Positions 35,911 to 48,162 of a stretch of 64,000 bases of DNA are shown one piece after another (position 1 is the first letter of the stretch; every line of letters begins with the position of its first letter). Below the pieces are notes generated by a model, which worked only from the letters and a program-made list of their open reading frames with translations, did no database searches and was not told where the DNA came from. The stretch comes from Erythroxylum novogranatense. Taxonomy: Eukaryota > Streptophyta > Magnoliopsida > Malpighiales > Erythroxylaceae. The stretch is taken from assembly GCA_029891385.1 (NCBI GenBank), contig CM057228.1, forward strand, positions 22,530,309 to 22,594,308, written 5' to 3'. A program made the position numbers and the translations under genes.

Positions 35911-38900
35911 ATCATAATTGAGAAAAACCTATAACCTTATCTTCTTCACCTTCTTTGATTTTTGGTTTTTTAGAGTTTATATCCCACCAAACTTCATTAT
36001 TTCACTAAAGTTCTATTCAATCTTAGAAATGCTTCCATCTCCAATCAAACTCATCCTCTTCAACAACTCTTTAGTTTTGTATTTTTATTCAACCTCTTCA
36101 ATAACAAATATAGAAGATGCAAGGATTAGTAGACTAAAGGTACATTGTTTTCACTTTTCAAACTTTCATTGAAGCAAGGATTAGGTTATTTATGTTTCAA
36201 GATCTTCATTCCTATCCTTTTTCATCTTTCATCTTTCTTTCTTTTTTTTTTGTCTTTCGTTAATTATATTACTAGGATGTTATTTATGATTTGTGAATAT
36301 GTTCCAAAACAATTTACTAGGTTGTGATTTTGCAATTGAAATTTTTAGGTATAGAAATAATGGGTATGCTAGAGAATAATTGGGAACAGGTTTGATTATC
36401 TTCTTGAATCCTTTAATTTCTATCCTTATTCATCCCCAAAGATGTTGCTACGGTGTTAGCTTCCTCAACCTTTAGTTAATGCATATAGAAATTTTAGATT
36501 TTGTAAAACTAGGAAACAGTTTGCTTTTCTCCTTCTTTTTTAGATGTTCCATAAAGATTTCGAGGGACAGTTTGGTGTTAATAACTCTAAGAAAATACCA
36601 AATTAGCCAACACATATACCCAATTACCCAATAAGTAAATACTCAATTACCTACCTGACCTAGTAGTGGAGAAGACCCATTTAGCTATTACCTAACATAT
36701 GATTATTTAATGATTAATTTATTAATTGTTCTCATGAGATCTGTATTGGGTTAGATGACTCATTTAGGTATTCCTTAAGGATTCAGTTATTGTTATTGAC
36801 TTAATATTGTGACTTATGAGTTATGACCTATTGACTAACTTGGACCCGGTCAACTTATTTCTTATCTTTATTCATATCTTGTTTCACATTGTTGCAACTT
36901 AATAATTGCAAAATTATAACTAAGAATAAACATGTAAATTGTAAACATTAAAGTACTAAAGTTAATATTTCTTTGTATTTAATACTTGTACAAGTGATCA
37001 TTCTTCCAAATGCTTTCAATTATTATTTTCATTTCCTAAAATTACTATGTCAAGTGTGTTAACTGATGAAAATAATGCATCTATTTTTGAACTCTTTTAA
37101 AAATATGATATATAATAAATAAAAGCTTTTCATTCATTTACTTGTATATTTGTATTTTTAAGTTTCGAATACCAATTCAAATATAACTACACTATTTTGT
37201 CAAATGTATTGTATTTAATAGTAATTTTTTCATCATTTGTTGCTTTCTTAGAATTTCCAAATCATATTGTTGAGTACAAAATTTATAAAATATTTTTCTT
37301 AAATTTTAGATTGAAATTATAATTAAAATATGGAATCATTAGAAAAGATTCGATGAACTTGACAATTTTTACTCATGGTAAGTCTAATTCAATACGTAAT
37401 TTTTTCTTCTTCTCAAGCATTTGATGGGAATATTTAATATAATTGTATGTTTCATGATAATATATTTAAAGAGGGACAAATTTATAGAATGAAAGAACAT
37501 CTTGCTGGTATTAAGGGTAATAGTGCTTCTTGTAAAAATGTACTATTTGATATATGTGAGAGGATTGGAAATTATTTATAACAAGTAAAAAAGAAAAAGG
37601 AAACTAACGAGCCTCATGATATATCTTTTAGAGATGATGAAGTGCGATTAGATAAAGAAAAAGGAAAACTACTATTGACATATATTCATATTCTCCTCCA
37701 AGCATTACATTTAGTTCTCAACCTAGTTTTGAAAAAATTGTTTAGTAAAGATGTTGTTTTACGATGTAACATAGCTAGATGATTCTATCATTCTTGTATT
37801 CCTTTAAATGGTTTTAAATTCACCTTATTTTTAAGAAGCAATAAATGCTACAACAACGATAGGTCCAGAATTTGATGTACCTTCTTATTATGTGATTCGT
37901 GTGCCTTTGCTTCAAGATTTAAAAAAAGAAGTCAGTTGATTGTGAATACAAATAAGTCTAATTGGGAATCAACATGATACTATTATGATAGATGAGTGGG
38001 TTGATCAAAGATAAAGAACTTTGATTAATTTCTTTGTTTATTGTAATATTGGAACAACTTCTATCAAGTTTGTCGAGAGAGACCCAGGGAGGAGAGCTAC
38101 GATGTGACCCAGAAAGACCCATTTATGAGGTGTGGCGTGACCCAGAGAACTTAGAGGGCAGAGCGACGTCACCTATACCTAGAGAGGAGAGCAGCATGAA
38201 CCAGAGAGAGAGACCCACCTCCCTCAAATTTGTCCGACGATAATTTGTCAGCCCTCCTTTCTTCGTTGAATTAGAAATCCTTTCACCCTAATTTGAAGCC
38301 TTCAGTCGAAGCTTGGAAATCTCAACCACAAATTCAGTACAAGAGGGGAGAGTTAAGACATTTCCAGAATGTCATGAAGAATGGCATACTAATACCTCCT
38401 ATGGGACTCCTCAGATTTGAAGCATCGGTATGGGCATTGACACTAGTTGGCATTTGTAGAATAAGAGGCTGGCTTTTTCGGTGGTTCAAGTTTGGGCCAT
38501 GACTTGAAGGGGGAAGAAAGGGTTAAAGAAAGTGATGTTCATAGATGATGACTCTTTTCTTTTCAAGTTCAACACTAAGTATAGCATCAGAGATATCCTG
38601 GAACAGGGGTTGTGGCATGTAAGTGGCTAGCCCATGTTCATCCAATGATGGAGGCTGGGCATAGAGTTTCTTTTAGCTAACATTCAAACAATTTCATTAT
38701 GGGTTCAATTTCATAATATTCCGCTTGAGTTCTAGACTGTGGATGGGTTGAGCTACCTTGCAAGTGCTATAGGCAAACCCATAAGCATGGATGCCCAAAT
38801 GGCTAGCATGGAGAGAGTTTGTTTCACTAAGCTCTGTATTAAAGTGAGGAGAGACTTTCCTCTTTCGGATCATTTACCAATTATAAAATTAGAGGAGAGT

Positions 38901-40484
38901 AGAGAGTTGATAAAATACAATGTGAGTATCTCTTACCTATCGAAGCCACATAAAGGAAAAATACTGGAAGTCGATAGGACATATGTTTATAACAGGCAAT
39001 TATAAGGAGTTAATGGGGTCAGTAGAATCTGAGAAAATTTTTGGGGAAGCAGGAGAATTAGGACAACATTTGTTCAGTTGGTAAAGAATCAAATGAGGGT
39101 AGTAAGGAATTGCATTAGAAGTATATAATGGAGCAGCCTTATGTTGTTGATAATCTAGTTGATCTGGAATGAGAGAAAACTTTTTCTGTTTCTTAGGAAT
39201 TGCAGAAAACTGAGTTAGAGAACCATATTGTTGAATATGCAAGGGTTGATGTTGCTAGTGTATTTTTTGGAACAATCCCTATTGAGGCTAATAAAGATAG
39301 TCGTAGTGCAAAAGATGAAAATACTAGTGATGTTGCTGTAGATATGTTTAATGGTACTGTGGATGTTGTTAATGGCGGTGTAGTCAATCTATGGGTTCCT
39401 ACCAATAAAATGTCCCAGATTGTAAACAATGGTAAGCAACTAGTTGGTTTGAGGATTGGAAATGTTATTGCTAATACTTCCCAACCCTAGGGAAATTGTC
39501 AAATGGATTATGCTTAGATGAAGACTCCTTTAAAACATGTTGAGTGTAACATCCCATCATCGATGGGAAGGTTATATTGGTAAATTGAGATGGGCTACTA
39601 GGTTAAATTGCATAATTGATATGAGCGTACATTTGGCCTCTAATTTTAGAGGAATGAGACGTTTTGCACATGCACATATATGTACATGTATTCATGACAT
39701 TTCCCGGTATTTATGTGTGAATCTGATTTGTTTGTGAATTCCAAGATAATTGTGTTTGAAATTCTGAATTGAAATATTTTAGGAGTGATTTCAGTTGGTA
39801 GTGACCCTTAGAAATTTCTCTGGAAAATTGGGAGAAAAAGTCCGGACTGGAAACTTTTTCGAGTGACGGACGGATTGATTTTATAGTACTGAAATAACTG
39901 TTCAATGGCATTGGGAAAATTAGACATGATTTTAGAAATAAAATGTTGAGCCGTTGGAATTTGGAGACGAATTGGTCTAGAAATGAAATTGAAAAGAGAA
40001 AGAGCTTAAGATCGTTGAGGAAATGACTAGTGGTATGTTTCTATTGAGGAAGGCATATTTGACTAACTTAAATGCCCTAAGTTTTAGACCTTCCTTTTGA
40101 AAGTTGCGAAAATCTCTTTGGCTGAAAACCAATTCCTCCATTTTAGGGCTTGCCTTTTCCTTCCTTTGTCAATTCTTGATTTCTTCTCCCTACTTGACCC
40201 TTGCTTGATCACTTGTTTGCTTCTTCTCCTTGCGCGAAGCCAAGCTTAAACCCTAAAGAGAAGATGAAGATTTGTGAGATTTTAGATGAGAGCCGAAGGT
40301 GTTAACGGCTTAGAGAAATTTTCGGGAGTTGAGGAGAGGAAGCTTGATTTGGTAAGTAAATGGATTTTATGTTGTTTATTTGTTAGTTAAATGCTTTGAT
40401 GGGTTTAAATGTGAATATTGGGGGTAGTTGTGTTGAGTTATGGTTGATTTTAGAGAGAAAAATGTGAAAAGAGAGTCGGAGAAG

Positions 40485-40680
40485 ACGACCTGCGACCCGC
40501 ACATCGCGGCGCGCCTGGCCACGACGCGGCAAGAATTAATGTTCTCGCCGCGACGAATTGTTATGAATTCGCCGCGGCGTGCCCCGAAAGGCCACGCCGC
40601 GTTGAGCTCTCTTCGGACGTCGCGGCGAGCAACTCCAGGACGTCGCGGTGAGAGTTCTTTGGCCGCGGCGAGCCCCATTT
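40485..40680 (+). repeat. CpG-rich CGCGGCGAGC array in solo LTR B
   Basis: About eight copies of a GCCGCGRCGAGC-type word (near 40504, 40524, 40547, 40570, 40605, 40620, 40641 and 40663). The central A/G varies. It occupies the same place as the arrays in LTRs A and C, between the GGTAAGT site and the middle of the LTR. Confidence 0.85.
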
Positions 40681-41569
40681 TTATGAACTGAGTTATTTAG
40701 TTTTTGGATTGTAACTAATGATGTAGGCCTCCAATTGAAGTGATTTTTGATTCGTTATGAATTAGAGAAAGAGGTCTACAAGTGATGAGAAGAAGGAAAG
40801 TTGAATTCAAATTAGTGGGATCTCAAATAGTGAATGAAAGTTGAGAATAGGTTCTATCTCAACCTAAGAATTGTTTCACGATAATTGGAGCTTAATTTTG
40901 AGACTGTTGACTCACATTCAATGCTTTTGGAGTCTACAATGGGTGAATTAGATCAACTGAATAGTAAATTGGCTTTGAGGTGTTCCTTGAGAATAAGGGT
41001 ATTGTCTAAATGTTGTGATATCTATAGTATGAAAAAAATTGTTCGAGACAAAAGAAAGTGGAATTGGGGAATTAGCGTCGGGAATGTCACGAACATGCAT
41101 CATACATCTTTTACTTAAGACATGTGCATCATTGAACCTTTCTGATTATGCATTTAGTAATGAATGATTATTTGACCGTTATAGAGGCACCGTTGGAACG
41201 ACATTCTACGGACATTGCTGGGACTTCCAGGCAGTAGCTCGGAAGTTACAGGTGAGTAACCTAGTTGGTTCCTCAATCTTTAAATTGTTTAAAATTCTGT
41301 ACTGATAATTTTGTAGAGAAAAATGATAGATATGTGAGAATTGTTTATGATTGAAATACCGGACCAAAGGTCCGAGGGAATGGAAATTTGACATTGAAGT
41401 GTTAATTGCCTGAAATTGAGAAACTGTTATGCCTCCAATGTGATAGACTGTGACTATGAATTTTGTGAATAATTGAGAATGAATTGTCTGTTTGGATAAA
41501 TTGATTGTAATTACAATGTGCTACCATAAGATGGTGATAAACGAATTCTGTGCATGGTCATTAATAACG

Positions 41570-41909
41570 GTTGTGACTGGTGCTGCCACCGAGAGCTACA
41601 AGCTCGACTACTGGAAAAGAGCCTCGAGCTCAAAAAGGGAATAGTGCATACCCAGAGGGCTCTCCTATCCCTAAGACGCGTGGGAAGTAGTGCATACCCA
41701 GACGACTCTCCTATCCCTAAGACGCGCTACCGCTTAATGAGCCCGAAAGGGACAGTTCAGAGCTATATGCTCAACGCTTAATGAGCCCGAAAGGGACAGT
41801 TCAGAGCTAAACGCTCAATGGTTAATGTGCCCGAAAAGGGACAATTTAGAGCCTCAGGCTCACTGATTAATGTGCCCAGATTGGGACAGTTCAGGCGCTC
41901 AGTCACAAC
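41570..41909 (+). repeat. Inverted-repeat-bounded hairpin block in solo LTR B
   Basis: GTTGTGACTG (41570-41579) pairs with CAGTCACAAC (41900-41909). Inside are repeated units. Two are CAGAGGGCTCTCCTATCCC-type. Three or four are TAATG(A/T)GCCCGAAAGGGAC followed by a small stem such as GAGCTATATGCTC, GAGCTAAACGCTC or GAGCCTCAGGCTC. CCC-GAAA-GGG would form a tetraloop hairpin of GNRA type in RNA. Confidence 0.88.
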
Positions 41910-44900
41910 GCAGAATTTAAAATGGAAAATAATGGAAAAATGTTATGTATGCATCTGATTGTACTGTGAATTGGGAAAAGGGTTGAATGCTTATATTTAT
42001 GTGAAAACTGTTTGGTGGAGTCCTGATTTCTGCTATTGTATGAGAATCTGTGAACACTGAAATAAAATGGAAAATGTCTTGTGTTCATGTCTTTGTGCAT
42101 TGAATTGATTTCTGGATTGGGAAAGAGGCAACATGCCTTGCATCGATGTGATACTGCTTTGTAATCTTTCTGATTATGCTATAGTGATAATCTGGACGCT
42201 ATTCGCGTAATGCATGAATTGGGTGAACCATCGATGATGATTTCTCATTGAGTTCGCAAACTCACCCAAAATTGCAACTATTTTTCATGATTTGAAGAGT
42301 ACCCCGTTAAACAAACGGGAGTATGCCTACTGCATGCAAGTCAGAGTTTGAGGTCGGGATCAGTTCTCGTCTGTATTTGTGTCTTTCCGTTCTTGTGTAA
42401 ATTTGTATTTCTGCAATTTCCGCATAATAGTGCTTTTTATTTCAGTGGGTCTCATTTGGTTGATGTTGTATTTGTAATGTGATTACTGAAAGCGTTCAGG
42501 AATAGCATTGGGCCCAATTTGGTTATGGATTTTGGTACATGAAATGATTTAAATACTGTTGAGTGTCTTTTATGACTGAAACTGTGTTATGACCGAAAAT
42601 GTTAGCAGAGTAAAGCGGGCCCAAATCGTTTATTGAATTCTGCGCATATCATTGTTTTTTAAAAAATAAAAAAATAAAAATGTCATACTGAGTTTTTGGA
42701 CTGTAATTGAGTGCTTTAGCATACCACCCTCGTGAGGCACAGGCTCGGATATCACCCTCGATGTCGAGTTTGGGTCTTGCGGGAGTAGGACGCTACATTG
42801 AGATAATTAAAATTGTTGTAATTAAAGTATCTCTGGCTTAGTTTACAAATGTAGAACAAACAACTATTGACAAATCCAGTACAGACGATATGGAGAGTAT
42901 GGACAATAGAGTGAATGACTTCACCTCCTAGTATTTGGAGCATTGTTAGGTAGATTGGGCCAACATGTTAACTCTAGTAGCAACTATTAGGCAAACTAAT
43001 AATGTTTTTAATAATACCTCTAAGGCTAGGTTGGAGTATGCACAACAAAGAGCAATGGTAAACTCTAGTGATGACTGAGTGGCTAGTTAGGAGACAGGGT
43101 ATATCATCTCTCAAAATTCAGAACAAGCAGAGGATTGTGATTCTTTATTAGCTGACGCCCAAGTCCCTGACATTTCAGGAGATTTTTGTGTGCAGTCCAA
43201 AACTACGAAAAGGAAATTAACAAGGAAGAGAAAAGAAAATCCCAAATATCAGGGGACTTTCCACAAATAAGTTAGTCTTAGTGTGGAACATTACGGTGTT
43301 AAATGACCTTCATAAACAAGAAATGCCAAATGAGCCTTTCTATGGAAAATAAACATAAGTGGTGTCTATAGTTGTTATTGTTGTCTATATTACAAACATT
43401 TATAATGCCTTACCTAGGGAGTGTTTTGGTCATATTGTAATATGATGGTAAGCTTAATGCCTTGAACTCATTATAATGTTGATATATTTATAACTATAAT
43501 TAAAATTCTTTTTTCATTTTTAAAAAGTTTGTTGATTCTTTTAATATAGTAAAAAGTTCTCACAATTTATCTAAATTATTTTTGAAATTTTGAAGTGAGT
43601 TGGGCTAAAGAATGTTATGCATTTTGTTATAGATAATACATCTAATTATGTATCAGCTAGATACTTGTTACAATCAAAGTATGAGCATATTTATTGGTCT
43701 CTATACATTGATCATTGTATAAACCTCATTTTAAAAGATATTGTTGGTATGAGCCATATTTCTAGTCTTGCTTTATGTGCATCTAAGATCGTACTTTTTA
43801 AAATCATATTACATTTTTGTCTTGATTAAGAGAGCAAGAAGATTAGGTTAAGATTGTGCTTCCTACTACTACTAGGTTTGCAACTACATTTATCACTTTG
43901 AAACATCTTTATGAACATAAACAATAAATTGAAATTTAGTGATAAGTAAATATTTTTCAAGTCATAAGTTATCAAAGAGTGTGAAAGGAAAATAAATTTG
44001 GGCTATTATTCTCGATAATAAATTTTAGGATACTTGTTTGATCATTATGAAGACTATGGCTCCACTTATAAGGTTGTTGAGGGTTGCTGACTCTTATAAG
44101 AAGCCATCTTTTGGATATATATAGATTTTACAAAACAATTATAAGTCTTTTTGATGGGAAGGAGAAATTGTACAACCCTTATATAAATATTTTTGATCGG
44201 CAATAGGATAAGCATCTTACTTAAAGGATTCACTTAGCAGCTTATTTTCTTAATCTTTATTGCTCATATAGTGAAGATGTATGTACAAATGATATTATGG
44301 TTAGTCTTTTTGATGTGATTGAATGCAAAGGTATTTTCTCTATTAAAGAGCAAACAAAAGCGATAAATGAAATTAAAATTTATCGTGAAAGTTTAGAAAG
44401 TTTCGCTAGATCATCTATAAGAGAGAACTTACGATAAAAAAATACAGCATGGTAAGTTTTCATACTTTTAGTTCATCTTATTTTATTTCTCATAAATATT
44501 TATTTAAATATAGTGAGTGGTAGACATTGTTCAGTGCTCCAATATTGAGCAAAATTGCAATTAGATTACTTAGTCAAACAACATTTGCATCAGGGTATGA
44601 ACATAATTGGAGCATTTTTAAAGTATTCATTCAGAGAAACGAAATCATTTCGAACATCATAGATTCAATAACTTTGTTTACGTTACTTATAATCGGAGAA
44701 TGAAGAACGTGTATTTTATTGATTTGTTTTCATTAATTTTATTATATTATTGACTTTATAATTTTTCTATTATATATTCAGAGCGTTTAGTAAAAGAGAA
44801 CATATGATCTAGTTTATATTAATTATATTGACCATACCGATTTTTAGATTGAAGAAGAACCATTACCGATCTTGATTATAATAAACTTAAAAGGTGATAT

Positions 44901-45431
44901 ATGAAGAAAATGCACTTGTCACGTTGAATGGATTAAAACATCTACCGATAGTTAATTGATATCTTATTTTGATCATATTTAACATTAAAAGTATCACGTA
45001 TTTTAAATTTAGAATATAAAATAATTTCATACATTACCAATTTACAATTTATTTGAATGCGATAGAAGAAGTTAATGTAAATACTTTGTAAAAAACATGT
45101 TTTATCGGTCTTTAAATAGCGTTGAAGAATTTGAAACTTTTGCCGATGATAAGACACAACCTCTTTTACAAAAATAATTTTGATTTTTTAATTATAAGTT
45201 TTATGTTAGATTTAGATTCAGTTAGGATTATTAGATTTTATTATTATTAGTTCACTATATAATAGTAAACATTGATATATTCTTTTATTTGTATAAAATA
45301 TTTTATTTTTACTTATTCTTATATTTTAATTTTGTATTTATTATATAGCGCTTTTATAGAATTTTAATACCGTTAAACCTTTCCTTTGATTGGTTTGATG
45401 TTTAGTCCAATTTTAAAATATTGATGAAAAC

Positions 45432-46286
45432 AACATCATTTTAAAATTTATAGTTAATGGAAATTGATGATAAAAGGGATAAATATTATAAAACTAAACT
45501 TACAAGAGAGTTACTTATAATTTTAAAGATTAAGAGATACATTAATAATATGTCAAATAAGAAGAGATTCTAATAAACTTAACTCTTAAAATAAAAATGT
45601 TCATATGAAAATATTTATAAATGTTATCAATCTTGGTATCTAAACCAATAATAAAAATATATTCACAAATTCACGAAGATGTAGAAAAACATATAAGATA
45701 TTATACTTACATATCCATCATTTAAGTCTCTAAGAATAACATCCATATTTTGGTTACCGGACTGGACTGGTCAGTTCAATCGACATAATTAAGACTGCTC
45801 AACATCATAATCTAGTCAGTTAAATCGACACAGTTAAAAAATGGCCAACATCACCGTCTAGTTTAGAATAATAACCTTCATATATATAAACAAGCCAATT
45901 AACTAATAAGTTGGCTAGTTTTCTAAACCAATCCATAAACAAAACTTTTATCTTTTCTTAGATCACAACGTTTTTCAATCTTACTACTTATTTCCTATTT
46001 CCATTGCCATGTTAGCAATTCACAAATGCAATCAAGAGATCTAACCTTAACTACTAAATGAAGAGGAATACTACTTAAAACTACTTAAAAACCCATTTTT
46101 GTTTATTGAAACACAAATAAAAATGTGGTTGTCTTGAAGGGTACGAACACATTCAAGCCGTCTTTATCTTGTTGCTAAATGTAATGGTTTGGCTCCTTTA
46201 ATATTGATAATCCATGCATATTTCTAATAAGTAGAGATAAGATTATATTTGGCAATGATAAAAATAGTTCCAAGACAACCAACATG
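45432..46286. other. Unassigned AT-rich spacer between hAT2 and CACTA 2
   Basis: No gene or domain is visible. A short region (45745-45850) repeats a TCAGTT(C/A)AATCGACA word at two places (about 45771 and 45818), perhaps a decayed MITE end. Confidence 0.5.
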
Positions 46287-46876
46287 CATTACAAGAAGAA
46301 ATGCATTTTCTGACGGAAATTGTTGGCGAAAACTATGGACATTCTGTCGGTAAGTAAATTTACCAACGGAATAGTGTGACGGAGCTAGACATCGGTGTGG
46401 ACATGGTTGGTATACCTTACCGATGGAAAGACAATACGGTCGGTATTCATAAGCCGACAGAACTGTCGGTATAGTTGGTAGGAATTAACCGACGGAGCCG
46501 TCGGTAAATTCCATAAATTTATTCCGACGATTTCGTCGGTAAATTGCAACCAAACATTACAAATGGTGTTCATTCCGTCGGTAATTGCAAACTTTTAATC
46601 AAATATCCCCTTAATTGCTTAATCCAAAGGTGGAAGTTATTAGACCGCTGAAGGCACCTTTAATTCTCTATAAATGTCTTGTTGAGTGACAATTTTCTTA
46701 AAATTTGGTCGTTAAATTTGATTTCAATTTGAACAATTATATATTATCGTTACATAAGTTTTGGAATTTTGAACCCATGGAATTTGTTTATAAAGAAAGT
46801 TAAATGATTATAAAAAGAAAGAAATCTTTCCTAACTGATAATTAAAACATTACAGTTTACATAAATGAAAACCAAA

Positions 46877-47960
46877 TTAATAACAACAACAATCCCATTG
46901 TCCTGGGAAACGTGACTGATGTGAGTCTCTTTCCCTCGCTCTCATTTGGTCCATGTCATTTTAGAGCTTATTTATTACCTCCATCAACTTCTGAACTGTG
47001 GACTCAAGCTGATTGATACGTCGCATTGTCGGCTCTGAACTAGATGCTGCTGTTGTGGACATAGTAGAGGAATGTGAATAAAATGTGTTGGCACATGAGC
47101 CTAGGCCAAAGATAGTTCCCCGACTGTCCCTATCACCCACTGCATCAAAATATACCTGGGTTTCATCAACAGGTTGTGCATCCTGCTTCTGTTGCCCAAT
47201 TGTTTGTTGTATTTGGTCCTATTAAGAGGCAATGCTTATATTGTAATTAGTAAGTGATAATTATTAAGATTGACTATTAAACTATGAAATTCACATACAT
47301 TTAGTTCTCGACATCGACTGTTGATGAATGTCACACCGTCATGTTTCTTAGTATGAGTATGTAAGAACAACTGATGGGGTGTAAGCCTAACGCCCATATA
47401 CTTTTCTTGCATAACAATGAAAAGTAATAAAACTAGAATTTATAAAAATTTTGGAAGAGTCTTGTCTGTTTTTATGATATTACCCCCTGTTCAAGAAAGA
47501 AAAGTACTCAACACAGTCATAAATGGCATTAGCAAATTACTCCACACAGCCATGATCATTAGGCATACTACACATATATGTTCATCACAATATTCACACA
47601 TCAATTTACATTTAAATATAGCAAGGTAAAAATTTAGAATATAAATGTAATATTTATATACTTACAAGTCTCTCTGCTTGCTCGTTGTGAGTAATTGATC
47701 CTCCCGTATGAACGGGAAGACTGTTTGCCCCTCTCCTACCATGTCTGTTCGTGGAGTTACGGCCTGATATGCGCATTGCCTCAGGTGATCTCCAGTACTC
47801 CAGCCAACAACTTCGTGTGGACTTAGAAATGAAAGAGAGTCGTACACCAGCATTGTGTATCTGATTAATTAAATCGCGATAACGTATACGAACTCGTGAC
47901 TCCCATACATTATGTATTATCCCGTCGAGTTCAGAACTCCAGTAAAAATGTTCCTGAACT
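46877..47960 (-). pseudogene. Plant transposase_24 gene remnant, CACTA 2
   Basis: Read leftward. A first exon down to 47666 contains LDGIIHNVWESRVRIRYRD, LINQIHNAGVRLSFISKS, EYWRSPEAMRISGRNSTNRH and HTGGSITHNEQAERL, the core of the plant Ptta/En-Spm transposase domain, ending in a good GTAAGT donor. A second exon near 47413-47300 has MGVRLTPHQLFLHTHTKKHD. A third starts at 47218 after a TAATAG acceptor: DQIQQTIGQQKQ, VDETQVYFDAVG, then RINQLESTVQKLMEVINKL. One TAA (46961-46963) cuts the tail, and the usual stop has mutated so the frame would run to 46877. It is better preserved than the CACTA 1 copy. Confidence 0.8.
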
Positions 47961-48162
47961 TTTAATTTTTTCTGAAATATTGCTCGATGTTAGTGTCTTT
48001 TTCAAAACCCTCATGGAACAAAATTTTGTGTTATGATTTTCAACAAAACTTTACTATAACATGCCTCGTTATATGTGTTTTAATTATCTTTGAAAGGATT
48101 TGAGGAAATATGGTTTAATTTATGAGATATATGTTAATAAATATAGTTATTTTGTTTTATAT

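Larger units (their letters stand above)
39545..42797 (+). mobile_element. Solo LTR B (Ty3-type, 3253 bp), duplication TTGAG
   Basis: It starts TGTAACATCCCATC and ends GTAGGACGCTACA. TTGAG flanks it on both sides (39540-39544 and 42798-42802). It has no gag-pol. Its parts in order: a GGTAAGT site (40351), a CpG-rich array (about 40485-40680), a second GGTGAGTAACC splice-like site (41250), the hairpin block (41570-41909), TGAGTTCGCAAACTCA (42249-42264), and a GC-richer 3' end with CACCCTCGTGAGGC shared with LTR C. It interrupts LINE ORF1. The 3' 2.8 kb is closely related to solo LTR C, more than to A. Confidence 0.95.
38520..43275 (+). pseudogene. LINE ORF1 (DUF4283 family) pseudogene
   Basis: The first part reads FLFKFNTKYSIRDILEQGLW, WVQFHNIPLEF, then DGLSYLASAIGKPISMDAQM and RVCFTKLCIKV, the DUF4283 nucleic-acid-binding domain of plant L1 ORF1-like proteins. 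The zinc knuckle normally following is not seen. A second part (39200-39489) is acidic and of unknown fold. The tail resumes after LTR B and ends TKRKLTRKRKENPKYQG and a stop near 43270. In-frame stops occur at about 38628, 38643 and 38731. ORF1 binds LINE RNA; this copy is dead. Confidence 0.65.
38074..43524 (+). mobile_element. L1-type LINE, ORF2 mostly deleted, with nested solo LTR B
   Basis: It lies in the hAT2 transposase. AAGTTTGT flanks it (38066-38073 and 43525-43532), and the host reading IKFV / VDSFN joins across it, which fixes the limits. It contains an ORF1 with a DUF4283-type domain (about 38530-39000), an acidic/basic tail (39200-43275, cut by LTR B), and the first residues of ORF2 (VWNIT-LND at about 43282). 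After that, ORF2 is missing and only about 200 bp remain. The 3' end is weakly A-rich (TTTTTAAA). Without LTR B the LINE is about 2.2 kb. Having the 5' part but not ORF2 is opposite to usual 5' truncation. Confidence 0.72.
37331..44710 (+). pseudogene. hAT2 transposase pseudogene, split by a LINE
   Basis: Fragments in order: a start at about 37331 (MESLEKI); a BED-finger remnant near 37452-37540 (CMFHDNIFKEGQIYRMKEHL, with His where the second Cys belongs); a core piece near 37867-38073 (GPEFDVPSYYVIRVPLL; IDEWVDQR; RTLINFFVYCNIGTTSIKFV). The LINE follows (38074-43524). Then NIVKSSHNLSKLF; HFVIDNTSNYVSARYLL (43617); HCINLILKDIVGMSH; a piece LRLLRVADSYKKPSFGYI (about 44060-44120); and a hATC remnant FASGYEHNWSIFKVFIQRNE (44586). 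There are many stops and shifts. BED, DUF659 and hATC are all recognisable, and the order is that of an intact hAT transposase. Confidence 0.82.
35555..45423 (+). mobile_element. hAT transposon 2 with nested MITE, LINE and solo LTR B
   Basis: ATGAAAAC flanks both ends (35547-35554 and 45424-45431), a perfect 8-bp hAT target duplication. The ends are inverted: CAAGGATTTTAAAACT on the left, CAATATTTTAAAATT on the right (minus strand). The transposase relic (37331 to about 44710) reads in plus orientation. Without the LINE and MITE the element would be about 4.2 kb, a normal hAT size. The transposase is far more decayed than in hAT1, and two later layers of insertion sit inside it, so it is among the oldest insertions here. 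Confidence 0.85.

Noticed and set aside
40376..40691. Overlapping reading frames on both strands rich in Arg and Ala within solo LTR B
   Set aside because: They come from the CpG-rich CGCGGCGAGC array; the same happens at 52595-52815 in LTR C.
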